Below, piece after piece: positions 1 through 6,234 of a DNA stretch of 6,779 bases (position 1 is its first letter; each line of letters starts with the position of its first letter). Both the position numbers and the translations under genes were made by a program. Source of the DNA: Phycisphaerae bacterium (GTDB lineage: Bacteria; Planctomycetota; Phycisphaerae; Sedimentisphaerales; Anaerohalosphaeraceae); NCBI GenBank assembly GCA_003567095.1, contig PXAQ01000274.1:1-6779 (forward strand), written 5' to 3'. Below the pieces are notes generated by a model, which saw nothing but the letters and a program-made list of their open reading frames with translations, did no database searches and was not told the DNA's origin.

Positions 1-289
1 CCCCGTCGCTCACATAGACAGCCCCGTCAGCCAGAGCTTCATTGAGAAAGTCTGCGTACTGCTGATTAGTGACAAGGTTGCGGCCTATCAGAAACGCGCT
101 GACGGTGACAGTGCGGACAGGACGCTCATCGCTGCGACCTTCCGAGAAGGCATCTCCCATTTGAAATACCCCGGCAGCAACGGCAACCATCTCAGAAGTT
201 CGTTCAGCCACGCAACCGCCAGCGCACAGCGTCAAAATGATGTACAATGCCATAGTCTTTGTGTGTGTATCACGCATTTGTCTTGTCAT
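1..289 (-). CDS. FGE-sulfatase (SUMF1-type) domain protein, probable lipoprotein, N-terminal part
   Basis: This open frame starts at an ATG at 289 and runs off the left edge after 96 codons without a stop. Residues about 14-26 form a hydrophobic stretch ending in LCAGGC, so the protein is probably exported and may be lipidated on C26; the lipobox is imperfect, with Ala at -3. Residues 34-84 carry the opening of the formylglycine-generating-enzyme/sulfatase-modifying fold: MVAVAAGVFQMGD, then a DERPVRTVTVSAFLIG stretch, then VTNQQYADFLN. This matches the family pattern of a methionine-glycine turn, DERPxxxV and VTNxxYxxFL. Family members include true formylglycine-generating oxidases but also many non-catalytic binding or scaffold proteins. 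The catalytic cysteines lie in the missing C-terminal part, so activity cannot be judged. A weak GAGAAG lies 7 bases before the start; in-frame ATGs at 277 and 253 are alternatives, but 289 keeps a positively charged n-region. It begins 40 bases after the PBP2 stop, so it may be the distal gene of the same transcript. Confidence 0.8.
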   Translation of the reverse strand, partial: MTRQMRDTHTKTMALYIILTLCAGGCVAERTSEMVAVAAGVFQMGDAFSEGRSDERPVRTVTVSAFLIGRNLVTNQQYADFLNEALADGAVYVSDG

Positions 290-329
290 TGTTTATCTTC
301 TCAGCAGTTATGATCATTATTCAGTCCGC

Positions 330-2429
330 TCAGGGTGCATTGCCCCGGGCCGGGCGGATGCCGATATAGCCGGCCTCGGCGCACAGTTCGAGGATGCCGC
401 GTCCCAGCGGGGCGGCGTCCTCCGAGCCGCGTGAGCCGCCTTCGACCAGCACGGCCACGATAATGATGCGTCCGGCCCGGTCCTCGGCAAAGCACGTGAA
501 CCAGGCGTGCGCGGGCCGTTCGGTCGAGCCGGTCTTGCCGTAGATTCTCAGCCCGCGCTGGATCAATTCGCTGTCGCGAAAGGCGCGGTAGCCGCTACCG
601 CCTTCGGAGTTGACCACCGCTTGCATCCCGTCCCGAACCGTCTTAAGGGATACGGATGAGGCGGTGATGCGTCGCTGATGACGTTCGTTGAACGGATCGG
701 CATCGTCGATGACCAGCCGCGGGGATTTATAAATGCCGTCGCGGGCGATAGCGGCCAGCGAATTGGCCACCTGAAGTACGCTGGCGCGGAGGTTGCCCTG
801 TCCCAGGCCCCAGAACTTGCGTTCCCAGTCGACCAGCGGCGGCAGATCATCGGCCGACTGGGCCGGGGCGTGCTGAATGCCGGCAACCAGGCTGCCGTGG
901 GCCTGGCGAAGCTGCGGCGAAAAATCGGCAAATCGCGGATTGGCCTCTGCAAACACCTCCGGCAGATGCAGATGGAATATGGTCTGGCCAAAGCCCATCT
1001 CAAACAGGCCGGATTGAAGCTCGTCGCTGCTGAGACGATGGGCCAGTTGCGAAAAGTAGATGTTGCAGCTTCCGCGCATCGCATTGCGGGTATTGTTGCC
1101 GCCCTCGTGTTCCCATCGCCAGTCGTGGCAGCTTCCGTGCCTCTGCAGCAGACATCGCGGCCAGCCGGCCGGCGGGTCCCGATAGGGGCAGCTGATGATC
1201 TCGCCGGGATAGGTCTTGCCGGCCTCCAGGCCGATCAGCAGAATCTGCGGCTTGATGGTAGAACCGGGCGGATAGGTCGTTTCCAGCGCGCGGTGCGTCA
1301 TGGGCGTATTGGGGTCGTTGATCAGGCGGTTGTACTGTCGCCGCACGGTGTTCAGGTCAAACACGGGCGTGGAGACCAGCGCCAGGATGTCATTGGTCGC
1401 GCCGTCCAGCACGACCGCCGCCGACGGGTGGGCGGCCTTTGGATTGGCGTCGGGATCCAGCAGGAACGCTTCGATGTGGGCCTGCAGTTCGATGTCCAGC
1501 GTCAGGTGCACATCGCCGCCGTATTGCGGGTCTGTGCGCGACAGCTCGTTGCCGTCCCGGTCATAGACCACCCGCCCGCGGCGACCGCGCAGAACCGGCT
1601 CAAAGGCCTTCTCGATGCCGTCTTTGCCCAGAACCTCCCCCTCGAGATAACGCCGATACTCGTCGTCTTCAAAAAGCTGCATTTCCTCTTGCCGGCCCGG
1701 GGCGACCCAGCCGAGAAGCTGGCTGGCAGCGGTTTTGTAGGGATAATCGCGCCTGGCCTCCGGGCGAATCGCCAGCCCGCCGGTATGCTGCAATTCAATC
1801 TGGGCGTTGAGCAGCGCCTCGTCGGTGGGCAGGTTGATCAGCGGGTAATAATCGCGCATCTCGCGCAGATCCACCCGCACAATGTCCGACGGCAAAATGG
1901 CGTCGCGCTGCCGGCGATAGTCGCTCATCGACGCGTCCGGATGCCGCCTGCGCCACCAGATGTAGCGCGCCAGTTCCCAGATGCGATTGTTGATGCCGTC
2001 GATGCGCCGGTTAATTTCCTCATGCGACACCTCTCCCAGCAGGGCAGCCAGCTCGACCGCCTCGTCCAGCGATTGAAAGTGCTCGGCCCACTGGCGGTGC
2101 AGTCGCTGCTCGACATCCCGGCGCGGGTTAGCCGCGTTGACCTGCCGCAGGATCTGCCCTTCCTGCCAGCGGGGATCGGCGTACCGCGTCAGCGCGTAGC
2201 TGATGTGCAGGGAAAACGACGGTCGATCCAGCGCGATTGTCCGGCCGTTGCGATCGAGTATTTTGCCGCGGACGGTCGCCAGTGACTCCGCTGGCAGGAC
2301 GCGCAGCATATCGGTTCGGCGTCGGGCCTCCTCGGCGCCGTGGACTTGCAGGATGGCCAGCCGAATCAGCGCAACCAGCAGCACGCAGACACACAGGCCG
2401 ACAAATATTTTCAGACGTCGCTGATACAT
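330..2429 (-). CDS. mrdA: Penicillin-binding protein 2 (elongasome DD-transpeptidase)
   Basis: This 699-residue class B penicillin-binding protein cross-links peptidoglycan in the periplasm during side-wall elongation, normally as the partner of RodA. Residues about 8-29 are a single N-terminal membrane anchor after a basic MYQRR start. The non-catalytic pedestal (dimer) domain spans about 45-300, with the typical RGKILDRNGRTIA at 54-66 and LGKDGIEKAFE at 267-277. The transpeptidase domain spans about 310-690. All three active-site motifs are intact: S390-T-I-K393 (nucleophile Ser390), S454-C-N456 and K632-T-G-S635. At 699 residues it is longer than the roughly 630 of E. coli PBP2, and a charged helical stretch at about 100-180 in the pedestal accounts for much of the excess. 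Several Cys and His residues (C413, C426, H431, C434, H436) lie between the first two motifs. The start is an ATG 43 bases after the mreD stop with no clear Shine-Dalgarno. FtsI is a less likely identity because the gene directly follows mreBCD. Confidence 0.96.
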   Translation of the reverse strand: MYQRRLKIFVGLCVCVLLVALIRLAILQVHGAEEARRRTDMLRVLPAESLATVRGKILDRNGRTIALDRPSFSLHISYALTRYADPRWQEGQILRQVNAANPRRDVEQRLHRQWAEHFQSLDEAVELAALLGEVSHEEINRRIDGINNRIWELARYIWWRRRHPDASMSDYRRQRDAILPSDIVRVDLREMRDYYPLINLPTDEALLNAQIELQHTGGLAIRPEARRDYPYKTAASQLLGWVAPGRQEEMQLFEDDEYRRYLEGEVLGKDGIEKAFEPVLRGRRGRVVYDRDGNELSRTDPQYGGDVHLTLDIELQAHIEAFLLDPDANPKAAHPSAAVVLDGATNDILALVSTPVFDLNTVRRQYNRLINDPNTPMTHRALETTYPPGSTIKPQILLIGLEAGKTYPGEIISCPYRDPPAGWPRCLLQRHGSCHDWRWEHEGGNNTRNAMRGSCNIYFSQLAHRLSSDELQSGLFEMGFGQTIFHLHLPEVFAEANPRFADFSPQLRQAHGSLVAGIQHAPAQSADDLPPLVDWERKFWGLGQGNLRASVLQVANSLAAIARDGIYKSPRLVIDDADPFNERHQRRITASSVSLKTVRDGMQAVVNSEGGSGYRAFRDSELIQRGLRIYGKTGSTERPAHAWFTCFAEDRAGRIIIVAVLVEGGSRGSEDAAPLGRGILELCAEAGYIGIRPARGNAP

Positions 2430-2472
2430 TAAATACTAACGATTGGGCTTTCTACAGGTTCATTTGACATCA

Positions 2473-2994
2473 TCAGAAATACCCCCGCTGGCGCGGCGTT
2501 TGCGCGGTACGGGCGATCAGGCTTCGGTTCACGCGCAGCAGCAGCGGCCAGAAAAAAGGACCCACACAGGCCGAGTAAAACCCGGTCAGAACAACTATAC
2601 GCACGGCGTATTCCGGCCGCTGGCTGGTCTTTAAGGCCCCCAGCCAGTAGGCGATCAGCGCCGCGGCCAGGTAAGCGGCGAAAATCATTATCGCCTGATG
2701 ATTGATCCGGCGGAGCCTGAGATGGTCGCTGACCTGATGGACCAAGCCGCCGATGAGCAGATAGCTGACGGTGTGCGGCCCCATCAGGCTGCCGCTGATA
2801 TCCATCATCAGGCCGATGATAAAGGAGGCGGCCAGCGCCTCGTGCGTGCGCATCTGGGCGGCGTAAAATACCAGCAGCACGATCAGCACCGCCGGTCTAA
2901 TGTGCCACTGTCCCAGGGCGATAACATTGAGCAGGTTGCCCGCTTCAAGCAGGGTGCCGACAAGTATCAAAATTGCAAACGGAAGCCATCGCAT
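2473..2994 (-). CDS. mreD: Rod shape-determining protein MreD
   Basis: This 173-residue polytopic inner-membrane protein is the MreD subunit of the elongasome, which contacts MreC. Hydrophobic segments lie at about 5-25, 33-48, 53-72, 75-87, 102-120 and 131-153, giving five or six spans. The most conserved MreD core is recognisable at 33-82: RPAVLIVLLVFYA, then a helix ending in GLMMDISGSLMG, where the Asp (D65) and Gly (G72) are typical of the family, then SYLLIGGLV. The C-terminal tail is basic (RVNRSLIARTAQTPRQR), consistent with a cytoplasmic end. MreD diverges quickly, so position matters: it starts 15 bases after the mreC stop and lies just before the PBP2 gene. The ATG at 2994 has only a weak AGG 6 bases upstream; a better AGGAG overlaps the mreC stop but lies 18 bases away, so translational coupling to mreC is likely. 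Confidence 0.93.
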   Translation of the reverse strand: MRWLPFAILILVGTLLEAGNLLNVIALGQWHIRPAVLIVLLVFYAAQMRTHEALAASFIIGLMMDISGSLMGPHTVSYLLIGGLVHQVSDHLRLRRINHQAIMIFAAYLAAALIAYWLGALKTSQRPEYAVRIVVLTGFYSACVGPFFWPLLLRVNRSLIARTAQTPRQRGYF

Positions 2995-3009
2995 GGTTAC
3001 CTGATTCGT

Positions 3010-3843
3010 TTATCTCCTGGGCGCCTCGGGCGGATCGGCGACGATCACGGCGACGGTTTTCAAGGTTCGCACATCGTCAATCGGCTCGACGCGGATACTC
3101 CAGAGCAGCGGCGATTCTTCATCGGGCCGCACGTCCGCCACCCGGCCGATGACCAGCGGCACCTCCAGCAGCCCCGGGCGACGGGCGGCAAAGACCGCAT
3201 CGCCGGGCCGGATGTCTTTTTGCCGCTCGACCATGGCGATGGTGCAGGCATTCCTTCCGTCGCCGAACATCAGGGCCGCGACATCCAGCGGCCCGCCGTC
3301 CCGTCGGATGCGCACTTCGATGCTCTGGTTGGCATCGGTCAGCAGCCGGACACGTGCCATCATGTCCGAGCACTGGCGGACCACGCCGACGATGCTGTTG
3401 CCCTCGGGGCTCATCACGTAGCTGCCCGGGCGCAGCCCGTCGGCGGTGCCTTTATTGATCAGCAGCTCGTGATTCAGCGCGCTGCCCGAGCCGGCGATGA
3501 CATCGGCGACGACCATGCCGCTGAAAAAACGCGGCAGACCGCTTCGAATCTGCGCCACGGTTTCGTAGGCGTCCTGCAGCTCGAGCAACTGAGCGTGCAG
3601 ATTTGTATGCGTCTTCCACAGGGCGTCGTATTTCCGGCGCGGGACACAGTCATCCGAATCGCCCGCGGCGGTCTTGTCGCCGGCCGCAGGGCGTCCGAGG
3701 CGCATCACCGGTTCAAAGGTTTCGGCAAACAGGAAATTAACGCTCTGTGTCATCGACGCCGGCAGCAGTAGTAAAACGATGCCGGCGCACAGCAGCATCA
3801 TGAACAACGCGGTGCTGGACAACTGGAAATGTCGGCGTGTCAT
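3010..3843 (-). CDS. mreC: Rod shape-determining protein MreC
   Basis: This bitopic elongasome protein links MreB filaments to PBP2 in the periplasm. Starting from the ATG at 3843 it has 277 residues; a TTG two codons upstream (3849) is an alternative but adds nothing recognisable. A short basic cytoplasmic start (MTRRHFQ) precedes one membrane helix at about 10-28. A linker with many small and acidic residues (50-66) and a short coiled coil (about 70-97) follow. The beta-rich MreC domain spans about 105-270. Its signature is visible at 129-176: INKGTADGLRPGSYV, then SIVGVVRQ, then VRLLTDANQSIEV. In the second half come GDAVFAARRPG at 214-224, VPLVIGRVADV at 228-238 and a terminal IRVEPIDDVRTLKTVAVIV strand pair. 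The Shine-Dalgarno is poor. It follows mreB after 94 bases and precedes mreD after 15. The length is usual for the family and nothing looks broken. Confidence 0.95.
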   Translation of the reverse strand: MTRRHFQLSSTALFMMLLCAGIVLLLLPASMTQSVNFLFAETFEPVMRLGRPAAGDKTAAGDSDDCVPRRKYDALWKTHTNLHAQLLELQDAYETVAQIRSGLPRFFSGMVVADVIAGSGSALNHELLINKGTADGLRPGSYVMSPEGNSIVGVVRQCSDMMARVRLLTDANQSIEVRIRRDGGPLDVAALMFGDGRNACTIAMVERQKDIRPGDAVFAARRPGLLEVPLVIGRVADVRPDEESPLLWSIRVEPIDDVRTLKTVAVIVADPPEAPRR

Positions 3844-3937
3844 AAGCAAAGGCTCTGCGACTTAACGTTTCTGTTTACCATTGGCGGCGATACCGGTGGA
3901 CCCTGCGCACTGTGCCGATCGCCGGCTGCGGGTTGAC

Positions 3938-4987
3938 TTACCAGGCGGTGCCGGTGGAGTCCAGCGTATCTTTCCACAGTTCCAGGTTCTCCAGATAAAC
4001 ACTGGTGCCCCGCGCCACGCAGGTCAGCGGATCTTCGGCATGGACCACACGCAGCCCCGTGGCGTTGGCCAGGACCTTGTCCATCCCCCGCAACAGGGCC
4101 CCGCCGCCGCAGAGCGTGACGCCGTTTTCGATCAAATCAGCGGCCAGCTCCGGCTCGGCGCGTTCCAGGGTCCGCATCACCGCTTCGATAATGCCGGCGA
4201 TCGGCTCGCGAAAGGCCTCGCGGATTTCCTCGCTGGTGATGACGATTTTGCGGGGCAGGCCGGAAATCGTATCGCGCCCGGCGATTTCCATCGTCATTTC
4301 CTGCTCCATCGGGGCAGCTGAGCCGATTTGTATTTTGACCTGTTCGGCGCGGGACTCGCCAATCAGCAGGTTGTAGGTTTTCTTGAGGTGAGCGATCAGC
4401 GCCTCGTCAAAGTTGTCGCCGCCGACGCGAATGGAATCACACGTGCTGATGTCGGCCAGGCTGATAATCGCCACCTCGGAGGTGCCGCCGCCGATGTCGA
4501 CAATCATCGAACCGGTCGGCTCGGTGATCGGCAGCCCGGCGCCGATGCCGGCGGCCATCGGTTCATCGACCAGAAAGACCTTGCGCGCGCCGGCACGCTC
4601 GGCGCTGTCGATGACCGCGCGGCGTTCGACCGCTGTAATGCCGCTGGGAACCGCAATCACGATGCGCGGATTGAAAAAGCCCCGCCGTCCGTGCACCTTG
4701 CGGATGAAATAACTGAGCATTTTTTCGGTGATCTCAAAATCGCTGATGACGCCGTCTTTGAGGGGACGAACGGCGGTGATGGAGCCGGGGGTCTTGCCGA
4801 GCATGTCCTTGGCGACCAGTCCGACCGCCTCGCCGTTGTTCAGCACCATGTTGGTGCCTTTGCGAACCGCCACCACCGACGGTTCGTTCAGCACGATCCC
4901 CTCGTTGCGAGCGCACACCAAGGTGTTGCACGTCCCAAGGTCGATCCCCATGTCCTTGCTGAACCAGCCCAGAATTGTGTCTATCAC
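3938..4987 (-). CDS. mreB: Rod shape-determining protein MreB (bacterial actin)
   Basis: MreB is the actin-fold ATPase that polymerises under the inner membrane and orients wall synthesis. I place the start at the GTG at 4987, giving 349 residues, because a strong AAGGGAG (4993-4999) lies 5 bases ahead; a TTG at 5002 would add five residues and would put this Shine-Dalgarno inside the gene. Residues 2-10 (IDTILGWFS) form a short amphipathic segment of the kind that holds MreB on the membrane. Nucleotide-site motifs are present in order: phosphate-1 loop GIDLGTCNT at 14-22, PSGITAVERRAV at 114-125, the DEPMAAGIGAG connection at 141-151, phosphate-2 loop DIGGGTSEVA at 164-173, RVGGDNFDEAL at 187-197, and the adenosine loop CGGGALLRGMD at 293-303. 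The phosphate-1 loop has Cys20 where Ala is commonest. Length and motifs are complete, so the protein should be functional. Mbl-type paralogs share these motifs, but adjacency to mreC favours MreB. Confidence 0.97.
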   Translation of the reverse strand: MIDTILGWFSKDMGIDLGTCNTLVCARNEGIVLNEPSVVAVRKGTNMVLNNGEAVGLVAKDMLGKTPGSITAVRPLKDGVISDFEITEKMLSYFIRKVHGRRGFFNPRIVIAVPSGITAVERRAVIDSAERAGARKVFLVDEPMAAGIGAGLPITEPTGSMIVDIGGGTSEVAIISLADISTCDSIRVGGDNFDEALIAHLKKTYNLLIGESRAEQVKIQIGSAAPMEQEMTMEIAGRDTISGLPRKIVITSEEIREAFREPIAGIIEAVMRTLERAEPELAADLIENGVTLCGGGALLRGMDKVLANATGLRVVHAEDPLTCVARGTSVYLENLELWKDTLDSTGTAW

Positions 4988-4992
4988 TGTGA

Positions 4993-4999
4993 CTCCCTT
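4993..4999 (-). promoter_or_regulatory. Shine-Dalgarno that decides the mreB start
   Basis: AAGGGAG on the minus strand lies 5 bases before the GTG at 4987. It is the strongest ribosome-binding signal in the window and supports GTG over the upstream in-frame TTG at 5002, which has no comparable signal. Confidence 0.7.
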
Positions 5000-5090
5000 C
5001 AAAACGGATTGCCGTCGTCAACGCTGTGCTGTGCTCGGCAGGATGTACCTGGCCCGGGAATCTGGCATGCCCGATCGGTTTGGTCGATTC

Positions 5091-5243
5091 TCAGCGCCCC
5101 ACCTGGGCAATCGCAAACAGCGTCTCGTAATGCATCCAGCACGTCAGGGCGACATAAACCGCCGTGGACAGCACGGTCAGTGCCGCCAAGGCCATAATCG
5201 CGGTATATACATCACTGCTCGGAGCGGAATTTCTTCTGGCCAT
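5091..5243 (-). CDS. Small single-span membrane protein, unknown function, between the coiled-coil gene and mreB
   Basis: This 50-residue open frame starts with an ATG at 5243, 19 bases after the stop of the coiled-coil gene, with a weak GAAGAG 8 bases upstream. The same frame stays open to 5312, but that extension would overlap the end of the previous gene by about 50 bases, so I prefer the shorter form. The N terminus (MARRNSAPSSD) is basic and polar. One hydrophobic segment at about 13-35 (TAIMALAALTVLSTAVYVALTCW) fits a single membrane span, and about 15 residues (MHYETLFAIAQVGR) follow. The basic end should be cytoplasmic by the positive-inside rule. I recognise no family. The regular hydrophobic span, tight spacing and shared strand argue that it is a real gene. 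Its place between two membrane or cytoskeletal genes suggests, without proving, a role in the elongation machinery. Confidence 0.65.
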   Translation of the reverse strand: MARRNSAPSSDVYTAIMALAALTVLSTAVYVALTCWMHYETLFAIAQVGR

Positions 5244-5262
5244 ATCGTATACTCTTCGTTGC

Positions 5263-6117
5263 TTAAAGTTGGGTCCCTGCTGTGTCGCCTGCCTGTGGGT
5301 TCTGCTGGACAAGCTGCATCACACCGGCACTCTGATCGACATCCACGTTGGTAATGACAACATCACACACAAACTTGTCCCCGCGGGTGATGTGGAAAAC
5401 CATATCCTGTCGAACCCCGTCAGCCGAGCCGACCGACAGATGCACGAGGTTGTCGGCCACATCGCGCACCACGCCGGTGATGTCGAGCTCGGCCGGTGCG
5501 GTCTCGGCCGGTCGCGCAACATCCGGCGAGGGCGTCACGGGGCGTACCCGGACGACGTCGCCGCTCAGCGCCAGGATCTGCTGTTCCAGTTCAGTCTTCT
5601 CTTCCAGCAGACGCCGGCGTTCGGCTTCCATCGATTGAAGCTGGACGATTTTGGCGTAGAGGTCGGCGGTGATCTGGTTGAGCTCTTTCTGGTCGCGGAT
5701 GCTTTGCTCGCGGGTGGTATCCAATTGGTCCTGGGTTTGCACAAGTGAGGCCTGAAGCTGCCGGACGCTCTGCTCAAAGCCGGTCATGACCCCGCGCCAA
5801 CTGTCGGCCTGGCTCTGATACTGGGCCTTGAGCCGTTCGGAGCGGCGAAGATCGGCCACCAGTGTGTTTTTGTCGCTTTCCAGATCGACGATGTCCTCGT
5901 TTAGACGCGCCTCCAACTCTCTGAATTTCTGGAGCTGGGTGTTGAATTGCCTGTCTCTCTCGGCCAGTTCAGCCTGGGCGTACTGAGCCAGTTGGGCTTG
6001 TTCTTCATAGGCGTCTTTGAAGTTTTTTGTGCTGCCGACGAACGTCACCATCATGCCGCACAGAAAAATAGAGAATAAGGACAATAAAACAACTAAAACT
6101 TTTGTCAGCGTACTCAA
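5263..6117 (-). CDS. Membrane-anchored coiled-coil protein with C-terminal MreC-like beta domain, uncharacterised
   Basis: This 284-residue protein is predicted to sit in the inner membrane with most of its mass in the periplasm. Residues about 5-27 are one membrane helix. Residues about 33-184 are rich in Gln, Glu, Arg and Leu with heptad-like spacing, a long coiled coil. A Pro/Ala linker at 192-210 leads to a compact beta-rich domain at 211-270. That domain contains VHLSVGSADGVRQDMVFHI, then DKFVCDVVITNV and a QSAGVM turn, which recalls the MreC core: both proteins share G-[ST]-A-D-G-[VL]-R. I know no experimentally described family; the style resembles hypothetical coiled-coil proteins of planctomycetes. 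The start is a TTG at 6117, supported by GAAAGGG at 6126-6132 with 8 bases spacing and by an in-frame stop at 6136-6138, leaving no ATG or GTG further up. It is the first gene behind the promoter near 6206-6234 and leads into the small membrane gene and mreB. Confidence 0.85.
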   Translation of the reverse strand: MSTLTKVLVVLLSLFSIFLCGMMVTFVGSTKNFKDAYEEQAQLAQYAQAELAERDRQFNTQLQKFRELEARLNEDIVDLESDKNTLVADLRRSERLKAQYQSQADSWRGVMTGFEQSVRQLQASLVQTQDQLDTTREQSIRDQKELNQITADLYAKIVQLQSMEAERRRLLEEKTELEQQILALSGDVVRVRPVTPSPDVARPAETAPAELDITGVVRDVADNLVHLSVGSADGVRQDMVFHITRGDKFVCDVVITNVDVDQSAGVMQLVQQNPQAGDTAGTQL

Positions 6118-6125
6118 AATAATAA

Positions 6126-6132
6126 CCCTTTC
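6126..6132 (-). promoter_or_regulatory. Shine-Dalgarno supporting a TTG start of the coiled-coil gene
   Basis: GAAAGGG on the minus strand lies 8 bases before the TTG at 6117. Because an in-frame TGA sits at 6136-6138, the start must fall within the next few codons, and TTG is the only standard initiation codon there. Confidence 0.55.
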
Positions 6133-6205
6133 ATCTCATTATGGGCCGTCCTTGCGACGAGCCGTTTAGGACCACAATTAATGCGATATATAGAAAACAT
6201 CGGTG

Positions 6206-6234
6206 ATTTTACGCGGATAACTTGAACGGGTCAA
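6206..6234 (-). promoter_or_regulatory. Sigma-70-type promoter of the coiled-coil/mre cluster
   Basis: On the minus strand TTGACC (6234-6229) and TAAAAT (6211-6206) are separated by exactly 17 bases; each hexamer matches the housekeeping consensus at five of six positions. Transcription would start near 6200, leaving an untranslated leader of roughly 80 bases before the TTG at 6117. It is the best promoter-like match in the intergenic region, and every downstream gene up to the left edge is co-oriented. The -35 box and spacer lie inside an inverted repeat (6214-6246). The call rests on consensus matching alone. Confidence 0.6.

Noticed and set aside
237..434. Plus-strand 65-codon frame with a hydrophobic start, considered as a small membrane protein
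   Set aside because: It overlaps the ends of two minus-strand genes, and its hydrophobic part is simply the complement of the signal-peptide region of the FGE-domain gene.
678..2285. Long plus-strand open frame of 535 codons opposite the PBP2 gene
   Set aside because: It lies entirely antisense to PBP2, whose motifs are all intact. Its translation has no recognisable domain and has the composition expected of a GC-rich shadow frame.
2698..3771. Plus-strand open frame of 357 codons opposite mreD and mreC
   Set aside because: It runs antisense across two well-supported genes and their junction; the His/Asp/Gln-rich translation is typical of a shadow of membrane and beta-rich coding sequence.
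3844..3937. mreB-mreC gap examined for a terminator or second promoter
   Set aside because: I find only a four-pair hairpin without a T-run and no paired -35/-10 boxes, so there is nothing to support a transcript boundary.
4734..5021. Minus-strand frame overlapping the start of mreB, considered as a frameshifted extension
   Set aside because: It is the out-of-frame reading of the mreB 5' end; the true mreB frame is uninterrupted and has its own ribosome-binding site.
4328..5197. Plus-strand open frame of 289 codons opposite mreB
   Set aside because: It is antisense to a highly conserved actin-family gene and has no domain signature of its own.
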